DNA of 64,000 nt from Micromonospora coxensis (GTDB taxonomy: Bacteria > Actinomycetota > Actinomycetes > Mycobacteriales > Micromonosporaceae): positions 3,658,001 to 3,722,000 of the forward strand of contig NZ_LT607753.1 in assembly GCF_900090295.1 (NCBI RefSeq), in the 5' to 3' direction. Made by a program: the position numbers and the translations under genes. The notes beneath the pieces are model-generated. The model was not told the origin of the DNA. It saw only the letters and a program-made list of their open reading frames with translations, and did no database searches. Shown here one piece after another: positions 52,785 to 60,831 of the stretch. The first letter of the stretch is position 1, and each line of letters begins with the position of its first letter.

Positions 52785-53740
52785 AGCCGGGTGACCCCGC
52801 TCCCGCCGGTCGGCGTGAAGGGCAGCGTCGCCACCGAGGTACGCCGGCCGCCGCCCAGCCGGGCCAGCGCCTTCGACACCGTGCCGGTGGCCGCCGAGCC
52901 GGCCCGACGCAGGTCGCGCAGGCCGGTGTCCAGGTCGATCGCCTGCTCGCCGAGGCCGACGGTGAGCGCGATGGTCTCGCAGACCGCCTCCAGGTCGTCC
53001 AGCTCGACGGCGTTCTGCCCGAGCAGGTCGCGCCAGAAGTCCAGGACCTTGCGGTTGCCGGAGTAGTGGCTGCCGGCGGGCAGCAGGTAGTAGGTGTCCC
53101 AGCGTCGGGTCACCTCGTCGACGATCTGTCGTACCGGCACGTCCTCGCCGAGGTCGTCGCCGATCAGCCGGGCCACCTGCCGCCGGTCCACCCGGGGGTA
53201 CGCCAGCTCGTCGCCGATGAGGAACAGGTAGCCGCGCCGGCCGCGCTTGGACCAGCTGTCGGTGACCGTGTGCCGGGCCATGTAGTAGAGCGCCAGCTCG
53301 TACGACTCGGTCATCTGGCCTCCGCCGCCGCCCTCCAGCACGATCCGGCCGAGGTCGTCGTCCATCCGGTTGTCCGACTCGAACTGCCCGATCTGCAACG
53401 GCACCCGGTCGCAGGTGGCGTCGCCGATGGCGCCGAACATGACCTGCGGGTCGCGGGCGTACCCCTGCCGCAGCAGCAGGCCGAGCAGTTGCGGCAGCTT
53501 GGTCTGGAGGGTGCGCGGGACGTGCCCCATCGAGCCGGTCACGTCGAACAGGACCGCGATCGGGGTCGACTGCGGGTGCTCGGCGGAGTCGCGGCTCTCG
53601 CGTTCCGCCCCGCGCGGGTCGAGCGCGGGGTGCACGGTGCGTGCCCCGCCGTCGCTGTAGGAGAAGGCGCTCCGGCCGGTCTTCCGCCGGTAGCTGTCGG
53701 CGGCGGCGTACACGTCGGTGGACCAGATTCCGCTGCCCAT
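52781..53740 (-). CDS. von Willebrand factor A (vWA) domain protein
   Basis: A 319-residue soluble protein with a vWA/integrin-like domain (about 60-250). The MIDAS motif DVTGSM fits D-x-T/S-x-S, and IGDELAYPR provides a later metal-loop Asp. The N-terminal 55 residues (STDVYAAADSYRRKTGRSAF then basic/acidic) and the C-terminal 70 residues are not a known domain. No signal peptide or TM helix. Its stop overlaps the PurA-like start. It is the third gene of the operon and may act as a metal-dependent scaffold or chaperone subunit. Confidence 0.86.
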   Translation of the reverse strand: MGSGIWSTDVYAAADSYRRKTGRSAFSYSDGGARTVHPALDPRGAERESRDSAEHPQSTPIAVLFDVTGSMGHVPRTLQTKLPQLLGLLLRQGYARDPQVMFGAIGDATCDRVPLQIGQFESDNRMDDDLGRIVLEGGGGGQMTESYELALYYMARHTVTDSWSKRGRRGYLFLIGDELAYPRVDRRQVARLIGDDLGEDVPVRQIVDEVTRRWDTYYLLPAGSHYSGNRKVLDFWRDLLGQNAVELDDLEAVCETIALTVGLGEQAIDLDTGLRDLRRAGSAATGTVSKALARLGGGRRTSVATLPFTPTGGSGVTRL

Positions 53741-53750
53741 GGCAGCCTCC

Positions 53751-54725
53751 CTAGGGGTTGAGGGTGAAGGGTCGGAAGGTGCGCGGCCCGTAGAGCCGTT
53801 CGAGCACCTCGTCCAGTTCGCGCAGCAGTCGCCAGGCGTCGTCCGGCCGGGCGGCCGGGGTCGGGCGTCGGCTGCCGGCGGCGAAGGCGCGCAGCTCGCG
53901 CGGGGCGCGGTCGGCCATCAGCCAGGTCATGCAGGTGGCGGCCATGGCCAGGTCGGTGCCCGGCCCGCAGGGCCGCTTGGCGGTGACCTCCGGCGGGTAC
54001 CAGTCCTCGTGGCCGGGGACCAGCGCCGGCACCGCCGTGCCGGGTGCGGTCGAGAAGCACCAGTCGACCAGGACCAGGCCGTGCGCGTCCGGCTCGATCA
54101 GGACGTGCCGGGGGAGCACCGCGCCGTGCACCACGCCGGCCCGGTGGGCCAGGCCGAGGGCGACCAGCAGCCGCCGCCACATCCAGGCCGCGTCCCGGGC
54201 GTCCACCCCGTCCGGGTACGCCGTGCGCACCTCGTCCAGGCTGCGCAGTCCCGGTACGGCGGCGAGCACGCCGACCCGCCGTTCCGCGCCGGTGTCGGGG
54301 TCCCGGTGCCGGAAGGAGTCGACCAGCCGGGGCACGTACGGCAGGTACCGCGGGTCGCCGCGCTCCTCGATCGCCCGCAGGGCGTGCGCCTCGCGGGCCA
54401 TCAGGTCGTTGTCGGCCGGGTGGCGGGGCAGTTTGAGCAGCCGGTCCGCGCCGACGTCGTACAGGTCGGCGAGGTCGCCGGTGTGGGCGAGGCGGTGCAG
54501 GCGGTAGTCGCCGAGGACGGCGGCGCGGCGGGCCCGCCAGCGGGTGGTGACCCGCACGTACGCGTCGGTCGCGCGGGCGCGTACCGCCGGGTCGGCCGTG
54601 CCCAGCCGGTCGGGGTGCAGCGCCGCGACCAGTTCGCGGTAGCGGCGGGCCGGCGCGTGGGCGCCGAACAGTTCGGCGTCGGTGCCGGCGGCGGCGACCA
54701 GCCGCAGCGCCTCGTCGGTCCTCAC
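53751..54725 (-). CDS. J-domain / protein-kinase-like (pseudokinase) fusion protein
   Basis: A 324-residue protein. Residues about 5-70 resemble a J-domain (YRELVAALHPDRLGTAD contains HPD). From about 75 onward is a protein-kinase fold: Lys in RLLKLPRH, Glu in MAREAHALRAIEE, catalytic-loop position VVHGAVLPRHVLI, and LVLVDWCFS at the DFG position. The HRD Asp is missing (HGA), so catalysis is doubtful; it may bind nucleotide or act as a regulator. GTG 54725 overlaps the Nudix stop (GTGA). It lies between the Nudix regulator and the vWA gene and fits a J-chaperone/kinase-linked assembly. Confidence 0.83.
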   Translation of the reverse strand: MRTDEALRLVAAAGTDAELFGAHAPARRYRELVAALHPDRLGTADPAVRARATDAYVRVTTRWRARRAAVLGDYRLHRLAHTGDLADLYDVGADRLLKLPRHPADNDLMAREAHALRAIEERGDPRYLPYVPRLVDSFRHRDPDTGAERRVGVLAAVPGLRSLDEVRTAYPDGVDARDAAWMWRRLLVALGLAHRAGVVHGAVLPRHVLIEPDAHGLVLVDWCFSTAPGTAVPALVPGHEDWYPPEVTAKRPCGPGTDLAMAATCMTWLMADRAPRELRAFAAGSRRPTPAARPDDAWRLLRELDEVLERLYGPRTFRPFTLNP

Positions 54726-55474
54726 CGGACGGTCTCCTCCCGGGCGGGGCGCAGCAGCGCCGGGTGGAGCAGCCGGGCGTCACCGGCCCGGTAGAGCTTG
54801 GCGCGGGGGCCGCCGCGGGAGCCGCCGCGTTCGGTGCTGGCGCCGGTGCTCTCCACGAAGCCCGGTACGGAGAGCACCTTGCGGTGGAAGTTGCCGGCGT
54901 GCAGCGGGTGCCCCCACACCGTCTCGTAGACGCCGCGCAGTTCGCTGATGGTGAACTCGGGTTCCAGGAAGCGGGTGGCCAGCGGGGTGTACTCCAGCTT
55001 GGACCGGGCGCGCTCCAGGCCGTCGGCGATGATCCGGTCGTGGTCGAAGGCGAGCTGCCGGCTGCTCAGCGCGGTGACCGGCAGCCAGATCGCGTCGGCG
55101 GCGTCGGTGTCGGCGACCGGGTCGGGCAGGTCGGGGGCGAAGGCCAGGTGGGCGACGGAGACGACGCGCATCCGGGGATCGCGGTCGGGGTCGCCGTAGC
55201 TGCCGAGCTGCTCCAGGTGGACGCGGCGCAGCCGGTCGCCGCCGAGGCCGGTCTCCTCGGCCAGTTCCCGGCGCGCCCCGGCGGTCAGGTCCTCGCCGGG
55301 GTGGACGAAGCCGCCGGGCAGCGCCCAGTGCCCCTCGTACGGCGGGGCGGCCCGGCGGATGAGCAGCAGGTGCAGCGCGCCGTCCCGGATGGTCAGCGCG
55401 ACCACGTCCACGGTGACGGCGGTCGAGGGGTAGGCCGACGGGTCGTACGCGGCGAGGAAGTCCTGCTCGTTCAC
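54722..55474 (-). CDS. NrtR-like Nudix hydrolase / transcriptional regulator
   Basis: A 250-residue protein: N-terminal Nudix domain (about 15-150) with a complete Nudix box (GGFVHPGEDLTAGARRELAE then ETGL), and a C-terminal winged-helix region (about 165-215; FTISELRGVYETVWGHPLHA, GNFHRKVL) like that of NrtR regulators of NAD metabolism. Many NrtR proteins have lost the Nudix box; here it is intact, so it may both sense and hydrolyse ADP-ribose-like ligands. GTG 55474 gives the conserved NEQDFLAAYD start. First gene of the operon with the pseudokinase, vWA and PurA-like genes; a repeat-rich operator lies just upstream. Confidence 0.88.
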   Translation of the reverse strand: MNEQDFLAAYDPSAYPSTAVTVDVVALTIRDGALHLLLIRRAAPPYEGHWALPGGFVHPGEDLTAGARRELAEETGLGGDRLRRVHLEQLGSYGDPDRDPRMRVVSVAHLAFAPDLPDPVADTDAADAIWLPVTALSSRQLAFDHDRIIADGLERARSKLEYTPLATRFLEPEFTISELRGVYETVWGHPLHAGNFHRKVLSVPGFVESTGASTERGGSRGGPRAKLYRAGDARLLHPALLRPAREETVR

Positions 55475-55491
55475 AGCGTCTCTCTCAGTTC

Positions 55492-55516
55492 GAGAACAAC
55501 TCAATCTGAGAACAAC
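55492..55516 (-). promoter_or_regulatory. Direct-repeat operator candidate upstream of the Nudix operon
   Basis: GAGAACAAC occurs at 55492-55500 and again at 55508-55516 (16-base period), with TCAATCT between; on the minus strand CTCA-GAT-TGAG and TCTCGAACTGAGA dyads overlap it. This sits 17-42 bases before the GTG, a good place for an autoregulatory operator. The binding protein is inferred. Confidence 0.6.
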
Positions 55517-55554
55517 CTAGCGCACGAAGCGACGGAAGTCGAGACCCGCCCGGT

Positions 55555-56598
55555 TCAGCGGACGGCGCCCACCAGGTGCGGACGGCCGGTCCGCGCGTCG
55601 TGCAGGGCGAAGTCCCAGCCCGGGGTGGCGCTGAAGGCCACCGTCGTGGGCAGCGGCACCGGCAGCTTGAACGCCACCTCGACCGTGTACGCCTCCGGCA
55701 GCCGGCTCTCCAGGGCGGCCAGGCAGCGCGCCTTGCTCCACATGCCGTGCGCGATCGGCCGGGGGAAGCCGAACAGCCGCGCGGCGAGCCGGGAGGTGTG
55801 GATCGGGTTGTGGTCGCCGGAGACCCGGGCGTAGTCCGTACCGAACCGGGGGGTGACCCGCCAGTGCGCGGTGGCGGCCGGCGGCGCGGGCCGCTCGCCC
55901 GGGTCGCGCCGCCCGCCGCCGCCCGCGAGCCCCTTGCCGAGGTACGTCGAGACGCCGCGCCAGACCTCCTCGCCGCCGACCGACCCGACCAGCACCACGT
56001 CGACCTGCCGCCCCCGCTCGTGCGGGCGCAGGTTCTCCGCGTACGTGACGAAGTCCAGCGTCTCGTCGGCCAGGACCGGGCGGTGCACGGTGATCCGGTT
56101 GCCCACGTGCACCACGCCGGCCAGCGCGATCGGGAAGTCCGGCCCGGTCATCAGCCGCAGCGCCAGCGGGAAGCCCCGCACGTGCGGGTACGTCGCCGGC
56201 AGCGTGTCGGACAGCCGGAACCCGCAGACCCGGTCGTACTCGGCGAGGTGCGCCCGGTCGACGGTCACCCCGGCGACGGCCAGCTCCACCTCCGGCGCGA
56301 CGTCCGCCCGGCGGGACCGGCCGATCACCGGCACCGCGTCGCGCAACGCCCGCCGGTAGAGGGCGCCCGGCGCCGGCATCCGGGACAGCTCGACCCGGGC
56401 CCGGCCGCCCCGGGCGGTGTGCGCCGAGAGGTCCTCGGTGGCGTACCCGGACAGGTCGTGCGTCTCCTCGACGCTGACGTCGTGCCGGCGCCCGACGGCG
56501 CGGACGGCGGCCAGGTCGTCGGCCGAGATGACCTCGGTCGGCCCGTCGATCAGCTCGTGGACGGACAGGTCGTCGTCCGGTTCGTCACGCCGCGCCAT
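55555..56598 (-). CDS. MaoC-like (R)-specific enoyl-CoA/ACP hydratase
   Basis: A 347-residue hydratase. The C-terminal hotdog domain has the (R)-hydratase signature YARVSGDHNPIHTSRLAARL with catalytic Asp and His, then FGFPRPIAHGMWS; an N-terminal non-catalytic hotdog region precedes it. ATG 56598 overlaps the FabG stop by one base (TGATG). With the FabG and the divergent thiolase, the layout matches HtdX-FabG4-FadA2 in M. tuberculosis (from memory Rv0241c-Rv0243). Confidence 0.92.
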   Translation of the reverse strand: MARRDEPDDDLSVHELIDGPTEVISADDLAAVRAVGRRHDVSVEETHDLSGYATEDLSAHTARGGRARVELSRMPAPGALYRRALRDAVPVIGRSRRADVAPEVELAVAGVTVDRAHLAEYDRVCGFRLSDTLPATYPHVRGFPLALRLMTGPDFPIALAGVVHVGNRITVHRPVLADETLDFVTYAENLRPHERGRQVDVVLVGSVGGEEVWRGVSTYLGKGLAGGGGRRDPGERPAPPAATAHWRVTPRFGTDYARVSGDHNPIHTSRLAARLFGFPRPIAHGMWSKARCLAALESRLPEAYTVEVAFKLPVPLPTTVAFSATPGWDFALHDARTGRPHLVGAVR

Positions 56599-57980
56599 CA
56601 CGCCCCCAACAGGCTCTGGCCGCAGACCCGCACGACGTTGCCGCTGACCGCCCCGGAGGCCGGCCAGGCCAGCCAGCCGATGGTCTCGGCCACGTCCACC
56701 GGCAGGCCGCCCTGCGACATGCTGTTCATCCGGCGGCCCGCCTCGCGGACCATCAGCGGGATGCGGGCGGTCATCCGGGTCTCGATGAACCCGGGGGCGA
56801 CCGCGTTGACGCTGATCTGCCGCTCGCGCAGCACCGGGGCGAGCGAGTCGACCAGGCCGATCACGCCGGCCTTGCTGGTGGCGTAGTTGGTCTGGCCCCG
56901 GTTGCCGGCGATGCCGGCGATCGAGGAGACCGCCACGATCCGTCCGCCCGCCGGGATGAGCTTCCGCTCCAGCAGCACGTCGTTGATCCGTTCCTGGCTG
57001 GAGAGGTTGACGTCGATCACCGAGTCCCAGCGGTCGGCGTCCATCCGGCCGAGCGTCTTGTCCCGGGTGATGCCGGCGTTGTGCACCACCACGTCGACCC
57101 GGCCGTGCCGGGACGCCAGGTGCTCGGCGAGCCGGGCGGGGGCCTCCGGGGTGGTCAGGTCGAGCTGCACGGCGCTGCCGCCGATCTCGTTGGCGACCGC
57201 GGCCAGCGCGTCCCCGGCGGCCGGGACGTCCAGGGCGACGACCTGGGCGCCGTCGCGGGCGAGCACCCGGGCCAGCGCCGCGCCGATCCCGCGCGCCGCC
57301 CCGGTGACCAGGGCGACCTGCCCGTCCAGCGGCCGGTCCCAGTCGGCCGGGGCCTGCGCGTGGCCGGCGCCGACCCGGACCACCTGCCCGGAGACGTACG
57401 CGGAGCGGCCGGAGAGAAGAAACCGGAGGGTCGAGTCGAGGCTGGTGAGCGTGCCGGCTGAGAGGTCCGGGCCGTCCGAGGCGTTACCCGTCTCCTTGGT
57501 GACGTACACGAGCTGGGCGGTGACGCCCCGGCCGAACTCCTTGCCGATGCTGCGGGTCAGCCCCTCCAGGGCCCGCTGGGCGGTGGCCTCGCGGGGGGAG
57601 CCGCACTCGGCGGGCGGGGTGCCGAGCACGATCACCCGGCCGCTCGGCAGCACCGAGCGGGCGTGCGGGTGGAGGAAGTCGTAGAGCTGGCGCAGGCCGG
57701 TCGAGTCGGTGACGCCGGTGGCGTCGTACACCAGGGCGCCGAAGCGGGTGTCGGCGTCGACGGTGAGCGGGTCGCGCACCTCGACCCCGGCGAAGGCCAG
57801 GATCCGGCCGACCGGCTCGGCGAGCCGGCCGCCGGTGGCCGCGCCGAGCAGGGCGGGGCCGGGCAGCAGCGGGTCGCCGGGGCGGTGCCGGCGCAGCCGC
57901 GGCGGGTCGGGCAGCCCGAGGCGCTTGACCAGCGTGCGGCCGGCACCCGATTGGACGAAGCTCGCGTACCTGTCGGTCAT
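56598..57980 (-). CDS. fabG: Long 3-ketoacyl-ACP/CoA reductase (FabG4-type)
   Basis: A 460-residue high-molecular-weight FabG. The N-terminal 210 residues are a degenerate Rossmann domain; the C-terminal 250 residues are a classical SDR with LVTGAARGIGAALARVL, VVHNAGITRDK, catalytic Ser in VAVSSIAGIAG and YATSK. This two-domain form is typical of actinobacterial FabG4. ATG 57980 has a palindromic operator directly upstream. Probably a long-chain or modified fatty acid elongation/oxidation enzyme with the MaoC partner. Confidence 0.95.
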   Translation of the reverse strand: MTDRYASFVQSGAGRTLVKRLGLPDPPRLRRHRPGDPLLPGPALLGAATGGRLAEPVGRILAFAGVEVRDPLTVDADTRFGALVYDATGVTDSTGLRQLYDFLHPHARSVLPSGRVIVLGTPPAECGSPREATAQRALEGLTRSIGKEFGRGVTAQLVYVTKETGNASDGPDLSAGTLTSLDSTLRFLLSGRSAYVSGQVVRVGAGHAQAPADWDRPLDGQVALVTGAARGIGAALARVLARDGAQVVALDVPAAGDALAAVANEIGGSAVQLDLTTPEAPARLAEHLASRHGRVDVVVHNAGITRDKTLGRMDADRWDSVIDVNLSSQERINDVLLERKLIPAGGRIVAVSSIAGIAGNRGQTNYATSKAGVIGLVDSLAPVLRERQISVNAVAPGFIETRMTARIPLMVREAGRRMNSMSQGGLPVDVAETIGWLAWPASGAVSGNVVRVCGQSLLGA

Positions 57981-57985
57981 AGGCG

Positions 57986-58007
57986 TAGCCTACTGGCCAG
58001 TAGGTTA
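57986..58007. promoter_or_regulatory. Palindromic operator in the fabG/thiolase divergent promoter
   Basis: CCTACTGGCCAGTAGG (57989-58004) is a perfect 16-base palindrome, extended to 57986-58007 with one mismatch. It lies between divergent genes 56 bases apart, so it probably binds a TetR-type lipid-responsive repressor encoded elsewhere. Confidence 0.8.
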
Positions 58008-58036
58008 TGGGCAAGTCCTGAAACGGAGGCGGGATC

Positions 58037-59329
58037 GTGCAGAGCATCCGGCGGGTCGCGGTCATCGGCGGCAACCGCATCCCCTTCGCCCGGTCCAACT
58101 CGCGGTACGCGAGCGCGTCCAACGCCGACATGCTCGGCGCGGCGCTGGACGGGCTGGTCGCCCGGTTCGGGCTGGCCGGGCAGCGGGTCGGCGAGGTGGT
58201 CGCCGGGGCGGTGCTCAAGCACTCGAAGGACTTCAACCTGACCCGTGAGGTGGTGCTCGGCTCGAAGCTCGACCCGCACACCCCCGCGTACGACATCCAG
58301 CAGGCCTGCGGCACCGGGCTGGAGGCGGCCATCCTGGTCGCCAACAAGATCGCCCTCGGGCAGATCGACGTCGGCATCGCCGGTGGCGTGGACACCACCT
58401 CCGACGCGCCGCTGGCGGTCAACGAGGACCTGCGCCGCACCCTGCTCAAGCTCAACTCCGCCCGCACCCTCGGCGAGCGGTTGAAGATCGCCGCGAAGCT
58501 CCGCCCGCACCAGCCGTTCAAGCCGGAAATCCCGCGCAACGCCGAGCCGCGTACCGGGCTGTCGATGGGGGAGCACGCCGCCCGGACGGCACTGCGCTGG
58601 GGGATCGACCGGCAGTCCCAGGACGAGTTGGCGCTGCGCTCGCACCAGCGCCTCGCCGCCGCGTACGACCGGGGCTTCTTCGACGACCTGATGACGCCGT
58701 ACCTGGGGCTGACCCGGGACCAGAACCTGCGCGCGGAGACCAGCCTGGAGAAGCTCGGCGCGCTCCGGCCGGTCTTCGGCGCCAAGGGCCCGGACGCCGA
58801 GCAGGCCACGATGACCGCCGGCAACTCCTCCCCGCTCACCGACGGCGCGTCGACCGTGCTGCTGGCCAGCGAGGAGTGGGCGCGTGAGCACCACCTGCCG
58901 GTGGCGGCCTGGTTCTCCTGGTCGGAGACGGCCGCCGTCGACTTCGTGCACGGCGACGAGGGGCTGCTGATGGCCCCGGCGTACGCCGTCCCCCGGATGC
59001 TGAACCGGGCCGGGCTGACGTTGCAGGACTTCGACTACTACGAGATCCACGAGGCGTTCGCCTCGCAGGTGCTGGCCACCCTGGCCGCGTGGGAGTCACC
59101 GGAGTTCTGCAAGGACCGGCTGGGCCTGGACGCCCCGCTCGGCTCGATCGACCGGGACCGGCTCAACGTCAACGGCTCCTCGCTCGCCGCCGGGCACCCG
59201 TTCGCCGCCACCGGCGGACGGATCGTCGCCACCCTGGCCAAGTTGCTCGCCGAGAAGGGCAGCGGCCGTGGGCTGATCTCCATCTGCGCGGCCGGCGGGC
59301 AGGGCGTCACCGCCATCCTGGAGCGCTGA
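58037..59329 (+). CDS. Acetyl-CoA acetyltransferase (thiolase)
   Basis: A 430-residue thiolase. Nucleophilic Cys in QQACGTGLEA, catalytic His in HEAFASQVL and Cys in CAAGGQGVTAI, plus VNGSSLAAGHPFAATGGRIV. It is of the FadA2/acetyl-CoA C-acetyltransferase type. GTG 58037 has GGAGG seven bases upstream. Divergent from FabG with a shared palindromic operator, so likely co-regulated. Confidence 0.95.
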   Translation: MQSIRRVAVIGGNRIPFARSNSRYASASNADMLGAALDGLVARFGLAGQRVGEVVAGAVLKHSKDFNLTREVVLGSKLDPHTPAYDIQQACGTGLEAAILVANKIALGQIDVGIAGGVDTTSDAPLAVNEDLRRTLLKLNSARTLGERLKIAAKLRPHQPFKPEIPRNAEPRTGLSMGEHAARTALRWGIDRQSQDELALRSHQRLAAAYDRGFFDDLMTPYLGLTRDQNLRAETSLEKLGALRPVFGAKGPDAEQATMTAGNSSPLTDGASTVLLASEEWAREHHLPVAAWFSWSETAAVDFVHGDEGLLMAPAYAVPRMLNRAGLTLQDFDYYEIHEAFASQVLATLAAWESPEFCKDRLGLDAPLGSIDRDRLNVNGSSLAAGHPFAATGGRIVATLAKLLAEKGSGRGLISICAAGGQGVTAILER

Positions 59330-59334
59330 CACCG

Positions 59335-59368
59335 GGCTCCCCGCCCGACTCCGGACGAGTGGGGAGCC
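59335..59368 (+). terminator. Thiolase terminator hairpin
   Basis: GGCTCCCC (59335-59342) and GGGGAGCC (59361-59368) form an 8-base-pair stem six bases after the stop. A following CCCCTTTAGGGG dyad (59372-59383) may extend the structure. Confidence 0.65.
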
Positions 59369-59465
59369 GTACCCCTTTAGGGGGCAAACGGGCACTGACG
59401 CTCACATTCACCCACTGATCTCCCGACGATGAAGGCGCTGGTCGTCCGTCGACGGGAGGTTCGTG

Positions 59466-60440
59466 GTGAGAGGTAGACGTTGGCTGCTCGCGGTCGTGTC
59501 CGGCGCGGCCCTGGCCATCTTTCCCGGCGGGGCGCAGGAGGCCGCCACCCCGTCCACCGTGCCGCAGGCGGCCGCCGGTCCCTCCGACGACGCCGCGCGT
59601 ACGGGTGACGGCGGGAGCCGCCCCGGCGACGGTGACCAACGCGACGGCCGGGCGGGCTGGCCCGGCCAGCCCGGTCCCGACGGTCGGCCCGGTCAGCCGG
59701 AGCCGCCCGGTGGTGGGTCGCCGCCGCCGGCTCGCCAGGGGCTCTGCCGCCCCGGCGTGCCGCCGAACGCGCCGCAGACCACCAGGTTCTACGACGACAA
59801 CCGGCTGCTCGGCCCGGAGGCGTTGCCGCTGCAGTCGCCGGTCGGCCCGCTGCTCGCCGGCTACCAGCGGTTCGGCGCGCAGAGCGAGGCGCAGTGGATC
59901 CGGAACTACACCGTGAACGGGGCCGGGGCCCAGCTGGTGTTCCCGCCGGAGAACGGCTTCGTCCTCGGCCCGGACGGCGAGCCGGTCAAGCAGCGGCAGA
60001 CCCTGCTGCCCGGGTACCGCCTCGACCGGTTCGGCTTCCCCGGCGGCGCCTTCCTGGCCCCGCTGGGCACCCCGTTCGGCTCCCGCTCGCTGGCGCCGCA
60101 GAGCCTGAACACCCCGCCCACACCGCCGGCCACCACGCCGCCCGCGCCGCTGGCGAACTACCACACCTACTGCGTGCTCAAGCCGTTCGACGTCGACTCC
60201 GGCCCGATCGCGCCGTGGTTCGCGCAGCCCGGCATGGGCACCCAGTTCCAGCTCAACCCCGCGTACGTGCCGCAGGCCGGCAACAACCTGACCGTGCAGT
60301 GGCTGCTGGACCACCACTTCATCGTCGAGGAGAACCTGGGCGGGCCCACCCCGCCGCCGTGCCCGACCGACGCCGTGCCGCTGCCCGTACCGCTGCAGGG
60401 TGGCGCGGGCGGCGGCCTGCCCACCGTCCAGGTCTGCTGA
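59466..60440 (+). CDS. Secreted TNT-domain protein, putative NAD(P)+ glycohydrolase toxin
   Basis: A 324-residue exported protein: signal peptide (about 1-25), Gly/Pro/Asp-rich linker (30-90), and a C-terminal TNT domain (about 100-300). TNT features include RLDRFGFPGGAFLAPLGTPF, SLAPQSLNTP, YHTYCVLKPFDVDSGPIAPW and FAQPGMGTQFQL with the conserved Gln. In M. tuberculosis the TNT domain of CpnT destroys NAD+. GTG 59466 is preferred over the adjacent GTG 59463 for spacing from GGGAGG. A small gene 108 bases downstream may be its immunity factor. Export makes it a likely interbacterial or antihost effector. Confidence 0.82.
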   Translation: MRGRRWLLAVVSGAALAIFPGGAQEAATPSTVPQAAAGPSDDAARTGDGGSRPGDGDQRDGRAGWPGQPGPDGRPGQPEPPGGGSPPPARQGLCRPGVPPNAPQTTRFYDDNRLLGPEALPLQSPVGPLLAGYQRFGAQSEAQWIRNYTVNGAGAQLVFPPENGFVLGPDGEPVKQRQTLLPGYRLDRFGFPGGAFLAPLGTPFGSRSLAPQSLNTPPTPPATTPPAPLANYHTYCVLKPFDVDSGPIAPWFAQPGMGTQFQLNPAYVPQAGNNLTVQWLLDHHFIVEENLGGPTPPPCPTDAVPLPVPLQGGAGGGLPTVQVC

Positions 60441-60548
60441 TCGCAGGGTTCACTGGGAGGGCGGATCGTCGGCCGGCGGTCACCTGGACGGGGTGGCCGC
60501 CGGCCGCGTGGACGACGCGGGCGCAGGTGAGAGAACCGGGAGGACGGA

Positions 60549-60800
60549 ATGGACCGGCACGAGGTGCGCAACGCCCTGATGAAGGCCGGTATCTCACCGG
60601 ACGCCTTCGAGTTGGCGGGAGTGCACGAGCACGTCCCCCTGCCGCCCGACTTCTGGTTCCTGCGCCGGTCCGCCGACGGGCGGTGGGAGATCGGGGCGTA
60701 CGAGCGCGGGGTGTACGACGTACGTCAGACCTTCGACACCGAGGAGGACGCGTGCGGAGGGCTGTGGCACGCGCTGACCGGGCGACCCGTCCCGTCCTGA
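60549..60800 (+). CDS. Small protein, putative immunity factor for the TNT toxin
   Basis: An 83-residue acidic cytosolic protein (MDRHEVRNALMKAGISPDAF, then WEIGAYERGVYDVRQTFDTE), immediately downstream of the TNT gene with GGGAGG before ATG 60549. TNT toxins are usually followed by an immunity factor; this one is shorter than the M. tuberculosis factor, so the call rests on position and size. No other function is obvious. Confidence 0.68.
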   Translation: MDRHEVRNALMKAGISPDAFELAGVHEHVPLPPDFWFLRRSADGRWEIGAYERGVYDVRQTFDTEEDACGGLWHALTGRPVPS

Positions 60801-60831
60801 CCGGCCCTGACCGGCTGCCCTGACCGGTGAC

